From Agromyces tardus (GTDB lineage: Bacteria; Actinomycetota; Actinomycetes; Actinomycetales; Microbacteriaceae), in assembly GCF_003710805.1 (NCBI RefSeq), contig NZ_RHHB01000011.1:1-64000 (forward strand): 64,000 nucleotides of DNA, written 5' to 3'. Made by a program: the position numbers and the translations under genes. The notes under the pieces were generated by a model that saw nothing but the letters and a program-made list of their open reading frames with translations, was not told the DNA's origin and made no database searches. Positions 35,855-43,978 of this stretch are shown in pieces. Every line of letters starts with the position of its first letter. Within the stretch, counting starts at the first letter, position 1.

Positions 35855-36273
35855 TGCCCCCGCGCACACGGAAGATGATCCGCACCGAGGTCCGCACCCG
35901 TGCCCAGCACGCCCACGCGTTCCTGACCGCTGCCGACCTCGTCATCGATCTTGGCCACGACGCCGGCATCGACGACCTCGGCAACACCATCGGCTCACTC
36001 GCGGTCCTCGCCGGGATCGCCGCTGGCGACGCGATCTGTGGCGCTGTCCTCGGTGAACGCGCCGCCGGACAGGATCACGGCGATGCAGTCGCGATGCTGC
36101 GCCGCACCGAACCGGGTAAGCGTCTTGCCCCGCACCTCGCGCGGCTGATCGACTCGAAGACCGAGACGCAGTACTCCCCGCTGCTACTCACCGAAGCACG
36201 CGCAGCAGACCTGCTCAAGGCCGCACGGCGACTCGTAGACGGGATGGACGACGTTCTCCGCACACTCAGCTGA
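35854..36273 (+). CDS. HEPN-like protein (toxin-like partner of MNT)
   Basis: A 139-aa all-helical protein with AVLAGIAAGDAICGAVLG and AGQDHGDAVAMLRR followed by LTEARAADLLKAARRLVDGM, the pattern of HEPN domains. The classical R-x4-6-H RNase motif is not obvious in its usual C-terminal place; only RTRAQH near the N-terminus fits the spacing, so nuclease activity is uncertain. It is translationally coupled to the MNT gene and lies next to the right repeat of the island. A strong GGGGAGGGG ribosome-binding site precedes its ATG. It may be a toxin, or a non-catalytic HEPN partner of the nucleotidyltransferase. Confidence 0.7.
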   Translation: MPPRTRKMIRTEVRTRAQHAHAFLTAADLVIDLGHDAGIDDLGNTIGSLAVLAGIAAGDAICGAVLGERAAGQDHGDAVAMLRRTEPGKRLAPHLARLIDSKTETQYSPLLLTEARAADLLKAARRLVDGMDDVLRTLS

Positions 36274-36410
36274 CCGAGACCACCGCTCTCGGATCTTGTG
36301 GTCACCTAATGGTCACAAAATCGAGATCACCTCGGCTCACTCGAGTTCACACTCCCCGTTGTTTCCGGGGCTGGTGAGCCCGAGTGAAGGCGAGTGAATC
36401 ACTACTGGAC

Positions 36411-36465
36411 AACTTCAGCTTTCCAAGCTGATAGCGCGGGTTCGATTCCCGTCATCCGCTCTTCG
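36411..36465 (+). repeat. attR-type direct repeat (partial tRNA-Gly)
   Basis: The 3' part of tRNA-Gly from the anticodon stem on, lacking the 5' half, so it is not a functional tRNA. It matches 28579-28633 except at 36422, where T replaces the first anticodon base C. It marks the right end of the island. The adjoining sequence to 36722 contains no gene; the only other item is the hemoglobin promoter region at its right end. Confidence 0.9.
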
Positions 36466-36722
36466 ATAAAGCCCCGGTCAGGTTGCCTTGGCGCCACTGC
36501 TCCGACCCGCGCCGCGCCCGTCGGCGAGCCCCTGATCGAACGACTTGTCACCGCGCTCGACTGCAGCGCTGAGGCACGACCCCGGCGGGTCGACGTCGCC
36601 GTCGAGCGGCCGCCGTCGCGGGGCCCGAGGTCGCTCTTGTGCGCCCCCCGAACGGGGGTGAAACGTGAGGTTTGTACAGCATTCGCCGGGTGGGGGTCGG
36701 GTCTGCTAGTAAGGGGAGCCAA

Positions 36723-37157
36723 GTGTCCCAAAGCGATTGGATGAACCTGATGAGTCCCAGCGGCGACCAGCAGTCGGATGTGCTCGAGCAGAGCGACTAC
36801 CAGGCCGTGGGGGGCGCGCCGGCGATCACCGCGGTGGTCGGCAGGTTCTACGAGCTGGTGGTGGCCGACGACCGGCTCGCGGGCTACTTCGAGGGCGTCG
36901 AGATGGTTCGGCTCAAGCGTCACCAGGTGGCGCTGGTCTCGCAGGTCATGGGCGGCCCGGTCGAGTACTCGGGGCGCGACCTGCGCGCGGCGCACGAGGG
37001 CATGGGCATCTCGGCCGACGATTTCGCCGTCGTCGTGGATCACCTGGTGACGGCGCTGACCGAGGCCGGCGTGCCGTCCGAGATCATCGGCCGGGTGGGC
37101 GCCGCGCTCGGCGGCACCGAGGCCGACATCGTCGAGGTGCCCTCGACGGGAGCCTGA
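36723..37157 (+). CDS. glbN: Group I truncated hemoglobin
   Basis: A 144-aa heme protein with GGAPAITAVVGRFYELVV (B10 Tyr43), KRHQ, MGGPVEYSGRDLRAAHEGM (proximal F8 His91) and a C-terminal GVPSEII segment. Group I globins of this kind scavenge nitric oxide or carry oxygen in Actinobacteria. The GTG at 36723 is chosen because AGGGGAG sits a few bases upstream; ATG codons at 36741 and 36750 are weaker candidates. It precedes the flavohemoglobin-like gene by 4 bp, so both belong to one operon, consistent with NO detoxification. Confidence 0.87.
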   Translation: MSQSDWMNLMSPSGDQQSDVLEQSDYQAVGGAPAITAVVGRFYELVVADDRLAGYFEGVEMVRLKRHQVALVSQVMGGPVEYSGRDLRAAHEGMGISADDFAVVVDHLVTALTEAGVPSEIIGRVGAALGGTEADIVEVPSTGA

Positions 37158-37161
37158 CTCG

Positions 37162-38370
37162 GTGAACACCACCGCTCTCAAGGAGACCTGGGCCGCGGCC
37201 GAATCCCTCGGCGACGAGGTTCCGCTCTACTTCTACTCGCACCTCTTCCTCACCCACCCCGAGCTGCGGAGCATGTTCCCGGTCTCGATGGCGACCCAGC
37301 GCGACCGACTCGTCGGCGCGCTGGGCCGCATCGTGTCGAGAGTCGATCAGCTCGACGAGGTCACCGCGTTCATCCAGCAGCTCGGCAGGGACCACCGGCG
37401 CTTCGAGGTGATCGCAGAGCACTACGACGCGGTCGGTGTCTCACTGCTCGCCACGCTGAAGCACTTCCTCGGCGAGGGCTGGACCGAGGAGCTCGCGGCC
37501 GATTGGGCTGCGGCGTACGGAGTGATCGCCACCGTCATGGTGCAGGCCGCCGAGGAGTCCGAGCGGACGAGCCCGGCGTCGTGGGCGGGGCAGGTGCTCG
37601 CGATCGAACGGCGAAGCCTCGACATCGCGGTCATCCAGGTCCGGCCCGACCCGGCGCTGCCCTTCGAGCCGGGCCAGGCGATGGCGGTCGAGTCTCCGTT
37701 GCGGCCGCGTCTCTGGCGCTACCTCAGCCCGGCGAACGCGCCGCGTTCCGACGGCACGCTCGAGTTCCACGTGCAGCTGGTCCCCGGCGGGCTCTGGAGC
37801 GGCGCGATGGTGCGTCTGCTCTCCGTCGGAGAGACGCTCCGTCTGGGCGCCCCGATCGGGCAGGAACTCACCCTCGGCCAGCACGAGCGCGAACGCGACC
37901 TGCTCATGGTCGCGGGCGGCGCCGGCCTGGCACCGCTCCGCGCGCATCTGGAGCGCATCGACCAGCACTGGCAGTCGACCGGCACCGCCCCCACGGTGCA
38001 TCTGTTCCACGGGGCACGCGTGCCCTGGAACCTCTACGAGGGCAAGCTGCTCCGCGACCTCGCCTCGCGCCCGTGGTTCACCTACACCCCGGTGATCTCC
38101 GGGGACCCGAGCTTCCCGGGTCGCAAGGGCCTCGTCGGTGACGTCGCCGCCGCCGACGCCGCCCGGCCCGGTCTGCTCGCGCTCGTGTGCGGTTCGCCCG
38201 ACATGGTGCGGCACACGGTGTCGCGTCTGCGCGACGCCGGCATGCCGTCGACCGACATCCGCTTCGAGCAGTTCGCCACGCTCGACGAAGACAGCCACGC
38301 ACAGCATCACCACACACAGAACCCGCAGCCGGCCCCGGCTGCCGTAGAGCGAGTGGGGACCCGCGTATGA
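37162..38370 (+). CDS. Flavohemoglobin-like protein (globin plus ferredoxin-NAD reductase)
   Basis: A 402-aa protein. Residues 1 to about 140 are a globin domain (B10 Tyr25 in FYSHLF, proximal His78 in LGRDHRRFEVIAEHYDAVG). Residues about 145-250 bind FAD (FEPGQAMAVE and WRYLSPAN, the RxYS region) and the rest binds NAD(P)H (VAGGAGLAPLRAHL and LVCGSPDMVRHT). Flavohemoglobins oxidise nitric oxide to nitrate. The histidine-rich tail (HAQHHHTQN) is unusual. It starts at a GTG after GGGAG and its stop overlaps the DivIVA-like gene by 4 bp. Confidence 0.88.
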   Translation: MNTTALKETWAAAESLGDEVPLYFYSHLFLTHPELRSMFPVSMATQRDRLVGALGRIVSRVDQLDEVTAFIQQLGRDHRRFEVIAEHYDAVGVSLLATLKHFLGEGWTEELAADWAAAYGVIATVMVQAAEESERTSPASWAGQVLAIERRSLDIAVIQVRPDPALPFEPGQAMAVESPLRPRLWRYLSPANAPRSDGTLEFHVQLVPGGLWSGAMVRLLSVGETLRLGAPIGQELTLGQHERERDLLMVAGGAGLAPLRAHLERIDQHWQSTGTAPTVHLFHGARVPWNLYEGKLLRDLASRPWFTYTPVISGDPSFPGRKGLVGDVAAADAARPGLLALVCGSPDMVRHTVSRLRDAGMPSTDIRFEQFATLDEDSHAQHHHTQNPQPAPAAVERVGTRV

Positions 38371-39191
38371 CGACCGTTCGGCCCGACGACGACAGCCTGC
38401 CCGTAGCTCCGCCCGCGGTGGAGCATGAGGGGGCCCTTGCCGGCGCGGTGAGCCGCCTCCCCGAGGTGAGCGACGTGACCTTCGCCATCAGGCACATCGG
38501 CGGCGGGTACGACCGGGCCGAAGTCGATGCGTTCCTGGATGAGCTGTCCGCGACCGTGAGCGAGGTACGTGCCGCCCTCGACAGCGGCCGCCAGGAGCTG
38601 GCGAGCCTGCGCGCCGAGAACGCCAGGCTCCGCGCGGCCAGCGGCGCGGACCTCGAGCAGGAGATCGCCGCCGGAGCCGTCGGCTTGCTCTCGCAGGCGC
38701 AGCTGATCGCCGACCGGGCGGTGGCCGACGCCGAGCAGTACGCACGCGAGATGGTGCTGGCCGCGCGAGAGCAGTACCGCGAGGTGCTCGAGCGCGCCGA
38801 GCGCAGCGCAGGACACGTGGCAGCGGCGCTGGCGACCACGCCCGAGGCTCCGAGCCTTCCCGAGATCGAGTACGTGCGCACGTACGCCAAGGTGGCCCAG
38901 ATCCAGCTGCGGTCGGTGCTCGACGCCCTGACCGAGCAGGTCGATCGGCTCGGCAACCTGCCCCAGCAGGACGCTGAACCCGCCGAGTCCCCGGCTCCGC
39001 CCGAGCCCGTCGAGGAGCCGGTCGGCGAGCCTGACTGGGCACGGCCGACCGCCGCGCGCAGGTCCTACGTCGAGCCCGACACGTTCACGATGCCGGCATC
39101 GTTCTCCGACTCGGATTCGACCTCCGAGCCGGATTCGACCGCGACGGGCGCTGACGCGTTCCCCGAGTCGCGAGCGGCAACTCGCCACTGA
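38367..39191 (+). CDS. DivIVA-domain protein
   Basis: A 274-aa protein with an N-terminal DivIVA motif (GGGYDRAEVDAFLDEL, residues 45-60), a coiled coil to about residue 110 (VRAALDSGRQELASLRAENA), a middle helical part and a Ser/Asp/Thr-rich tail that is probably disordered. DivIVA-type proteins bind curved membrane and organise polar growth or septum in Actinobacteria. It is tied to two hemoglobin genes by an ATGA overlap, an unexpected context. It is not the essential wag31-type homologue by its context. Confidence 0.86.
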   Translation: MTTVRPDDDSLPVAPPAVEHEGALAGAVSRLPEVSDVTFAIRHIGGGYDRAEVDAFLDELSATVSEVRAALDSGRQELASLRAENARLRAASGADLEQEIAAGAVGLLSQAQLIADRAVADAEQYAREMVLAAREQYREVLERAERSAGHVAAALATTPEAPSLPEIEYVRTYAKVAQIQLRSVLDALTEQVDRLGNLPQQDAEPAESPAPPEPVEEPVGEPDWARPTAARRSYVEPDTFTMPASFSDSDSTSEPDSTATGADAFPESRAATRH

Positions 39192-39225
39192 GTCGTCGGC
39201 GGGTCATCGAGACGCCGACGGCCCG

Positions 39226-41895
39226 TCATCCCTCCTGGGGCATCTCGGACGCTTCCGATCCCCCACGGGCATCCCCCGGTGAGGGAAGCGTCACCACGCC
39301 GGCAGCCCCGTCGACAGTGACCTCGGCGCCCGTCGCGACGACCTCGGTCGCGCGCGGCACCCCCACGACTGCCGGGATGCCGTACTCGCGCGCGACGACG
39401 GCCCCGTGGCTGTTGGCACCGCCCATCTCCATCACGAGACCGCCGGCGGTGAGGAACAGCGGAGTCCATCCCGGGTCGGTGGACGGTGCCACCAGGATCT
39501 CGCCCGGCTCCAGGCGGGCGCCGACCGGGTCGAGGACGACGCGCGCCGGTGCCGTGACGGTCCCGGCCGACGCGGGCGTCCCTCGAAGCGCTCCCGGCTG
39601 GATCGTCGCCGACACCGAGCCGACGGCCTCGGGTTCCGTGCCGTCGGACAGCAGGAGCCTCGGCACGTGCCGACGGCGCAGCTCGGCGTCGTACCGGTCC
39701 CGTCGTTCGTCGATCGCGGTGCGCAGGTCGTCTCCCGCGGCGGCACGCTTCGTCTCGTCGAAGTCGAGGAAGAAGACGTCCTCGGGCTCCGCGATCCGGC
39801 CGGATGCCGCCAGCTCGCGCCCGATCTGGAGCATCACCACGCGCGCCCGGCCCATCGCGGTCACGATGAGGAACTTCGGCATCTCGCGCATCCCGACCAG
39901 CGCCCGAGCCCGGCGCAGGCAGAACCGAACGGCGGCGGCACGAAGGAGCCCTCGGCGGCGGGCGCGGCGGACCAGCGTGCGCACCATGGCCGTGGCGTCG
40001 CGCGCGCCGTCCGCGAAGTGCCGATCGGGCGTTTCCGCGTCCGCCTCCAGGCGGAGGTACCCGGAGAGCACGCCGAACAGGTGCGCGGGGTCTTCGGCCC
40101 ACCGCGGCATCCCGAGATCGATCTCGGCGACGGCGCGGTGACCGTATCGGCTCAGGAATTCGGCCACGCCGAGTTGCAGCACCTCGGGCAGGGTGCCGGC
40201 GCGGTAGCCGTCCGCGAGGTCGCGCGCGGTCTCCGTGCCCAGCGCCGACACGGAGGCGGCGTCGCCCCGCGCGCGCACGGCGAAGCGCCACAATTCGAGG
40301 TTCATCTCGGTGGTCACGTTGTCGGGCGCGCTGCGGAGCACGGTCTGCAGGTCGCCCGGCCGGGTCGAGCCGCGCAGCAGGCGCCCGGCGAGCCCGAGCA
40401 TGGCGAAGCCGACCGCCGCGCCCGGGATGCTGCGTGGTGCGAGCGGCATCGCGCGGAAGAGCAGCTCGACGACGGCGTCGACCCGGCTCGGGATGTCGCC
40501 GCCCGCCCGAAAGTCGCCCCTGCGGACCTCATCCGCGAGCCGCCGCACCCGGCGCTGCGCGGCTGCCGGGCTGACGAGCGCCTGCCCGACGAGGAACGGC
40601 AACCGGACCCGGGCGGCGAGGTGCAGCGCGGGCCGGACGAAGCGGCGCCGTGACCCCGGCCGCACGGAGAACCGCGAGTCGGTGAACAGTCCGCGGAGCA
40701 CGACGGCGGAGCGCGCCTCCATCACGTCGAGGACCCTCGGCATGATCTCGCGGCCCACGGCCGATCGCACGATCGGCGTCGCGTCCAGGAAGATCCGGCC
40801 GCCGGCGAACGCGAACCCGTCGGGCCCGCCGGGGATGCGCTTCGGTCGACGGCCGATGAGGTCCAGGAATCCCGAGCCGATCACCCGGAAGACCGCGATG
40901 CCCATCGGCGTGATCGGACGGTGCAGGCCCTGGGCGAGGGTGATGCAGAAGTAGACGCGCGTGTCGTCGGCGGGCAGCGGCGCGCTGCGCGCCGGGACCG
41001 GATACAGCGTGGTGATCGGCCGGGTCTGCGTCAGCCACAGGCGCCCGTCGGGGTCGATGGCCCATTCGATGTCCTGCGGACTGCCGAACGCGCGCTCCAC
41101 TCGGTCGCCGAGCGACGCCAGCGCTCGCACCTGCGCGTCCGTCACACTGGGAGCCCGATCGCCGGCCGGGCCGCCCTGCCGCCGGTCGAGGATCCGCCCC
41201 GTCACGGTGTCCACGACGAAGTGGTCGGGATCCACGGCGCCGGACACCACCGCCTCGCCGAGGCCCCGCGCGGCGTCGAGCACGGCCTGGCGGCGCCGGC
41301 CCGTCACCGGATCGGCCGTGAACAGCACGCCGGCCGACGCGGCATCCACCATGCGCTGCACGACCACGGCCAGCGCGAGCCCGGAACCGTCGATGCCCTG
41401 CGCGGCGCGATAGGCGACCGCCCGGTCGGTCCAGAGCGACGCCCAGCAGCGATGCACCGCGTCGAGCACCGCGTCGATGCCGGCGACGTCGAGGTAGGTG
41501 TCCTGCTGGCCCGCGAAGCTCGCGCCGGGCAGGTCCTCCGCGGTGGCCGACGACCGCACCGCGACCAGCCCCTCGGCACCGGAATCCAGACGAGCGTAGG
41601 CGTCTCGCACCGCGTCGGCCACCGCTTCCGGGAACGGAGCACCGAGCACGGTCGCGCGCGCGGCCGACGCATCCATGCCCGTTCCCGACTCGACGGCAGT
41701 ACCGCGCACGGCCCGTCGGTACGCCTCCGTGGTGACGCAGAAGCCGGGTGGCACGTCGAAGCCAGCACGGATCAGCTCGCCGAGATTCGCGGCCTTGCCG
41801 CCGACCGCAGCGACCCGGTCGGCCGACACGTCCGCGAGATCGAGGACGAGGGCGTCGTCGCCGTCGCCAGGGGTTGCTCGACTGGGTGCGACCAT
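39226..41895 (-). CDS. PEP synthase-like enzyme (rifampin phosphotransferase-like)
   Basis: An 889-aa protein with an N-terminal pyruvate-phosphate-dikinase ATP-grasp domain (VGGKAANLGELIRAGFDVPP, AVRSSATAEDLPGASFAGQQ, VQRMVDAASAGVLFT), a large helical middle domain, and a C-terminal swivelling domain with ANSHGAVVAREYGIPAVVG, whose histidine (about residue 831) carries the phosphate. It lacks the PEP/pyruvate TIM-barrel domain of true PEP synthase. That architecture and length match rifampin phosphotransferases, which transfer the beta phosphate of ATP to rifamycins, but many homologues act on unknown substrates. The ATG has AAGGACGG upstream. It is convergent with the DivIVA gene. Confidence 0.82.
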   Translation of the reverse strand: MVAPSRATPGDGDDALVLDLADVSADRVAAVGGKAANLGELIRAGFDVPPGFCVTTEAYRRAVRGTAVESGTGMDASAARATVLGAPFPEAVADAVRDAYARLDSGAEGLVAVRSSATAEDLPGASFAGQQDTYLDVAGIDAVLDAVHRCWASLWTDRAVAYRAAQGIDGSGLALAVVVQRMVDAASAGVLFTADPVTGRRRQAVLDAARGLGEAVVSGAVDPDHFVVDTVTGRILDRRQGGPAGDRAPSVTDAQVRALASLGDRVERAFGSPQDIEWAIDPDGRLWLTQTRPITTLYPVPARSAPLPADDTRVYFCITLAQGLHRPITPMGIAVFRVIGSGFLDLIGRRPKRIPGGPDGFAFAGGRIFLDATPIVRSAVGREIMPRVLDVMEARSAVVLRGLFTDSRFSVRPGSRRRFVRPALHLAARVRLPFLVGQALVSPAAAQRRVRRLADEVRRGDFRAGGDIPSRVDAVVELLFRAMPLAPRSIPGAAVGFAMLGLAGRLLRGSTRPGDLQTVLRSAPDNVTTEMNLELWRFAVRARGDAASVSALGTETARDLADGYRAGTLPEVLQLGVAEFLSRYGHRAVAEIDLGMPRWAEDPAHLFGVLSGYLRLEADAETPDRHFADGARDATAMVRTLVRRARRRGLLRAAAVRFCLRRARALVGMREMPKFLIVTAMGRARVVMLQIGRELAASGRIAEPEDVFFLDFDETKRAAAGDDLRTAIDERRDRYDAELRRRHVPRLLLSDGTEPEAVGSVSATIQPGALRGTPASAGTVTAPARVVLDPVGARLEPGEILVAPSTDPGWTPLFLTAGGLVMEMGGANSHGAVVAREYGIPAVVGVPRATEVVATGAEVTVDGAAGVVTLPSPGDARGGSEASEMPQEG

Positions 41896-42169
41896 CTGCC
41901 GTCCTTCACACCAGGCACGTGCACAGCTGTGGTTTCACGGTCCCACCCCGCGGAGCCGGCCGCAAGGCCCGCACGCGACGCCGCCGATCCGCCCGAGGGC
42001 CGGCTCGAGGTGCACAGCCCGGGGGCCGGCCCGAGGGGCCGGCACCGCTGACCGTCGCTGGCACCTCCATGCGATTGCTGCCACACTGTCGTCCGCCACC
42101 ATGTGCGCTGAGCGATGCCCGGCTGTGCGTCCGGATGCGCAGCGGGGGTCACCGGAAGGGCTGGACCAC

Positions 42170-42196
42170 ATGTCGAGAATCGGTTGCGGATCATGA
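42170..42196 (+). CDS. Possible 8-aa leader peptide before the SulP gene
   Basis: An ATG at 42170 with GGAAGGG nine bases upstream opens an 8-codon frame (MSRIGCGS) whose stop overlaps the SulP start as ATGA. The SulP start itself has only a weak ribosome-binding site. Cysteine-containing leader ORFs are known to control sulfur genes in other Actinobacteria; with a single Cys codon this is only a candidate. Confidence 0.35.
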   Translation: MSRIGCGS

Positions 42197-43917
42197 GCCG
42201 GCGGTACGGCGCCGGACTGGTCCCGATCCTGGGGTGGATCCGTTCGTACGACCGACGCTGGCTGCGCGGCGACCTCATCGCCGGCGTGACGGTCGCGGCG
42301 CTGATCGTGCCGAAGAACCTGGGGTATGCCGGCATCGCCGGAGTCCCGCTGCAGAACGGACTCTATGCCGCCGCGGCGGGCGCCATCCTCTACGGGATCT
42401 TCGGTACCAGCCGTCAGATCTCGATGGGACCGAGCTCGGGTCTGGCCGCCGTGGCCGCCAGCGCGGTGCTCGTCACAGGCCTCACCGACCAAGGGGACGT
42501 CGCGTCGTTCGTGGCGGGCATCACCCTGGCCTCGGGGGTCCTCTTCCTGATCCTCTTCGTGCTCAGGATGGGCTGGATCGCGCGGTTCCTCTCTCGTGCC
42601 GTCGTCACCGGGTTCCTGTTCGGGGCGGCCATCGACGTCGTCATCTCCGAGCTCCCGAAGCTCACCGGCACCACGGCCGAGGGCACCAATTCGTTCCAGG
42701 AGCTGTGGTCGTGGTTCGGGACGCTCGGGGAGCGGCACCAGGCGACCGTGATCGTCGGCGTCGTGTCGCTCGTCGTCGTCTTCGGGGTCCGGCGCATCGC
42801 GCCTCGGGTGCCCGGCGCGCTGGTGCTGGTCGTCGGCGGGCTGCTCGCCTCCTGGCTGCTGGATCTCGGTGAGCGCGGCGTGGCTCTCGTCGGGGACGTG
42901 CCGCGGGGCCTGCCGTCGTTCGTGGTTCCCGACGTCGGCCTGATGTGGGAGAACGCCGGGACCGTGGCGATCGCGGCGATCGCGCTGGTCCTGATCGGCT
43001 TCTCGCAGACCGCGGGCGACGCCCGGACCTTCGCGGCCAGGCACCGCTACCAGGTCGACATCGATCAGGAGTCAGTCGCCCAGGGGCTGGCGAACGCCGG
43101 CGCCGGGTTGTTCCAGGGCATGCCGGTCTCGACCAGCCTGTCGGCGAGCTCGCTCAACGACCACTCCGGCGCCCGCACCGGACTGGCGTCGCTCACGTCC
43201 GGAGCCACGGTGCTGCTGACCCTCTTGGTCCTGGCCCCGCTGTTCTCCTCCCTGCCCAAGCCGGTGCTGGCTGCCCTCATCATCGAGGCCGTGGTCATGG
43301 GCATGATCGACATTCCCGAGATGCGTCGCCTCGCCCGCGTTCAGCCGTTCGACTTCTGGGTGGCGATCGCCGCGATCGTCGGCACCCTGGCCTTCGGAGT
43401 ACTGGCGGGCGTCGTGATCGGCATCGGCCTGTCACTCCTCTGGCTCATCGGAGTCGCCACCCATCCCTACATCGCGACGCTCGCGCGAAAGCCCGGCACG
43501 CAGGTCTTCCGGGACGTGAGCGAGTATCCGGGTGATGAACGGATCCCCGGCGTCGTCGTGATCCGAATGGACGGGGGCCTGTTCTTCGCCACCTCCGATG
43601 CACTCGAAGACCGGCTCCGCGGGATCATCCATTCGACCCCGGACCTGACCGGTGTCGTGTTGGACTGTGCGGGCATCAACTTCATCGATTCCCAGGGCTC
43701 GGCGAAGATGAACGACGTCGTCAGCCTCGCACGGGACTCCGGGGTCACCCTTCGCCTCGCCCGGTTGAAGGCGGCCGTCAGGGCCACGCTCGCGCGAGAC
43801 GGCGTCCTCGAGCGCATCGGCGCCGGCAATATCCACGGCAACGTCGACACAGCGGTGCAGGCGCAACTCGAGACGTCGGCTCCGCCCTCGAGCGGCAGTC
43901 GATCCGAGGACGACTGA
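42193..43917 (+). CDS. SulP-family anion transporter with STAS domain
   Basis: A 574-aa inner-membrane protein with about ten to twelve hydrophobic helices, AGVTVAALIVPKNLGYAGIA, GTSRQISMGPSSGLAAVAAS and NAGAGLFQGMPVSTSLSASS, which are the SulP signatures, then a C-terminal STAS domain (VVLDCAGINFIDSQGSAKMN) that regulates transport. Substrates of bacterial SulP proteins include sulfate, bicarbonate and dicarboxylates; this one cannot be fixed. The ATG at 42193 is placed where homology begins. It is divergent from the PEP-synthase-like gene across about 300 bp that hold no other recognisable gene. Confidence 0.9.
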   Translation: MSRRYGAGLVPILGWIRSYDRRWLRGDLIAGVTVAALIVPKNLGYAGIAGVPLQNGLYAAAAGAILYGIFGTSRQISMGPSSGLAAVAASAVLVTGLTDQGDVASFVAGITLASGVLFLILFVLRMGWIARFLSRAVVTGFLFGAAIDVVISELPKLTGTTAEGTNSFQELWSWFGTLGERHQATVIVGVVSLVVVFGVRRIAPRVPGALVLVVGGLLASWLLDLGERGVALVGDVPRGLPSFVVPDVGLMWENAGTVAIAAIALVLIGFSQTAGDARTFAARHRYQVDIDQESVAQGLANAGAGLFQGMPVSTSLSASSLNDHSGARTGLASLTSGATVLLTLLVLAPLFSSLPKPVLAALIIEAVVMGMIDIPEMRRLARVQPFDFWVAIAAIVGTLAFGVLAGVVIGIGLSLLWLIGVATHPYIATLARKPGTQVFRDVSEYPGDERIPGVVVIRMDGGLFFATSDALEDRLRGIIHSTPDLTGVVLDCAGINFIDSQGSAKMNDVVSLARDSGVTLRLARLKAAVRATLARDGVLERIGAGNIHGNVDTAVQAQLETSAPPSSGSRSEDD

Positions 43918-43933
43918 GCCCACCGCCGACCGC

Positions 43934-43951
43934 CCGCCGAATCGCCGGCGG
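43934..43951. terminator. Hairpin between convergent genes
   Basis: CCGCCG and CGGCGG pair around a 6-base loop, 16 bp after the SulP stop and in the 61-bp gap before the convergent gene's stop. There is no T-tract, so it is a weak bidirectional terminator candidate. Confidence 0.4.
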
Positions 43952-43978
43952 TTCGACGAGCGGGGACCGCCCGAACGG

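Larger units (their letters stand above)
28579..36465. mobile_element. Integrated island at tRNA-Gly, without integrase
   Basis: Two 55-bp direct repeats of the tRNA-Gly 3' end bound about 7.8 kb of DNA whose gene content (amine catabolism cassette, TA-like pair, decayed permease) differs from both sides. By eye it is less GC-biased in places, and the eight-base word CGGATGCC (either strand), scattered through the flanking chromosome, was not seen inside it. No tyrosine or serine recombinase, relaxase or replication gene could be found in any frame, so the element is now immobile or depended on an enzyme supplied elsewhere. Confidence 0.8.

Noticed and set aside
36411-36465. Second tRNA-Gly gene
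   Set aside because: It lacks the 5' acceptor and D-arm, so cannot fold as a tRNA; it is the attachment-site copy.
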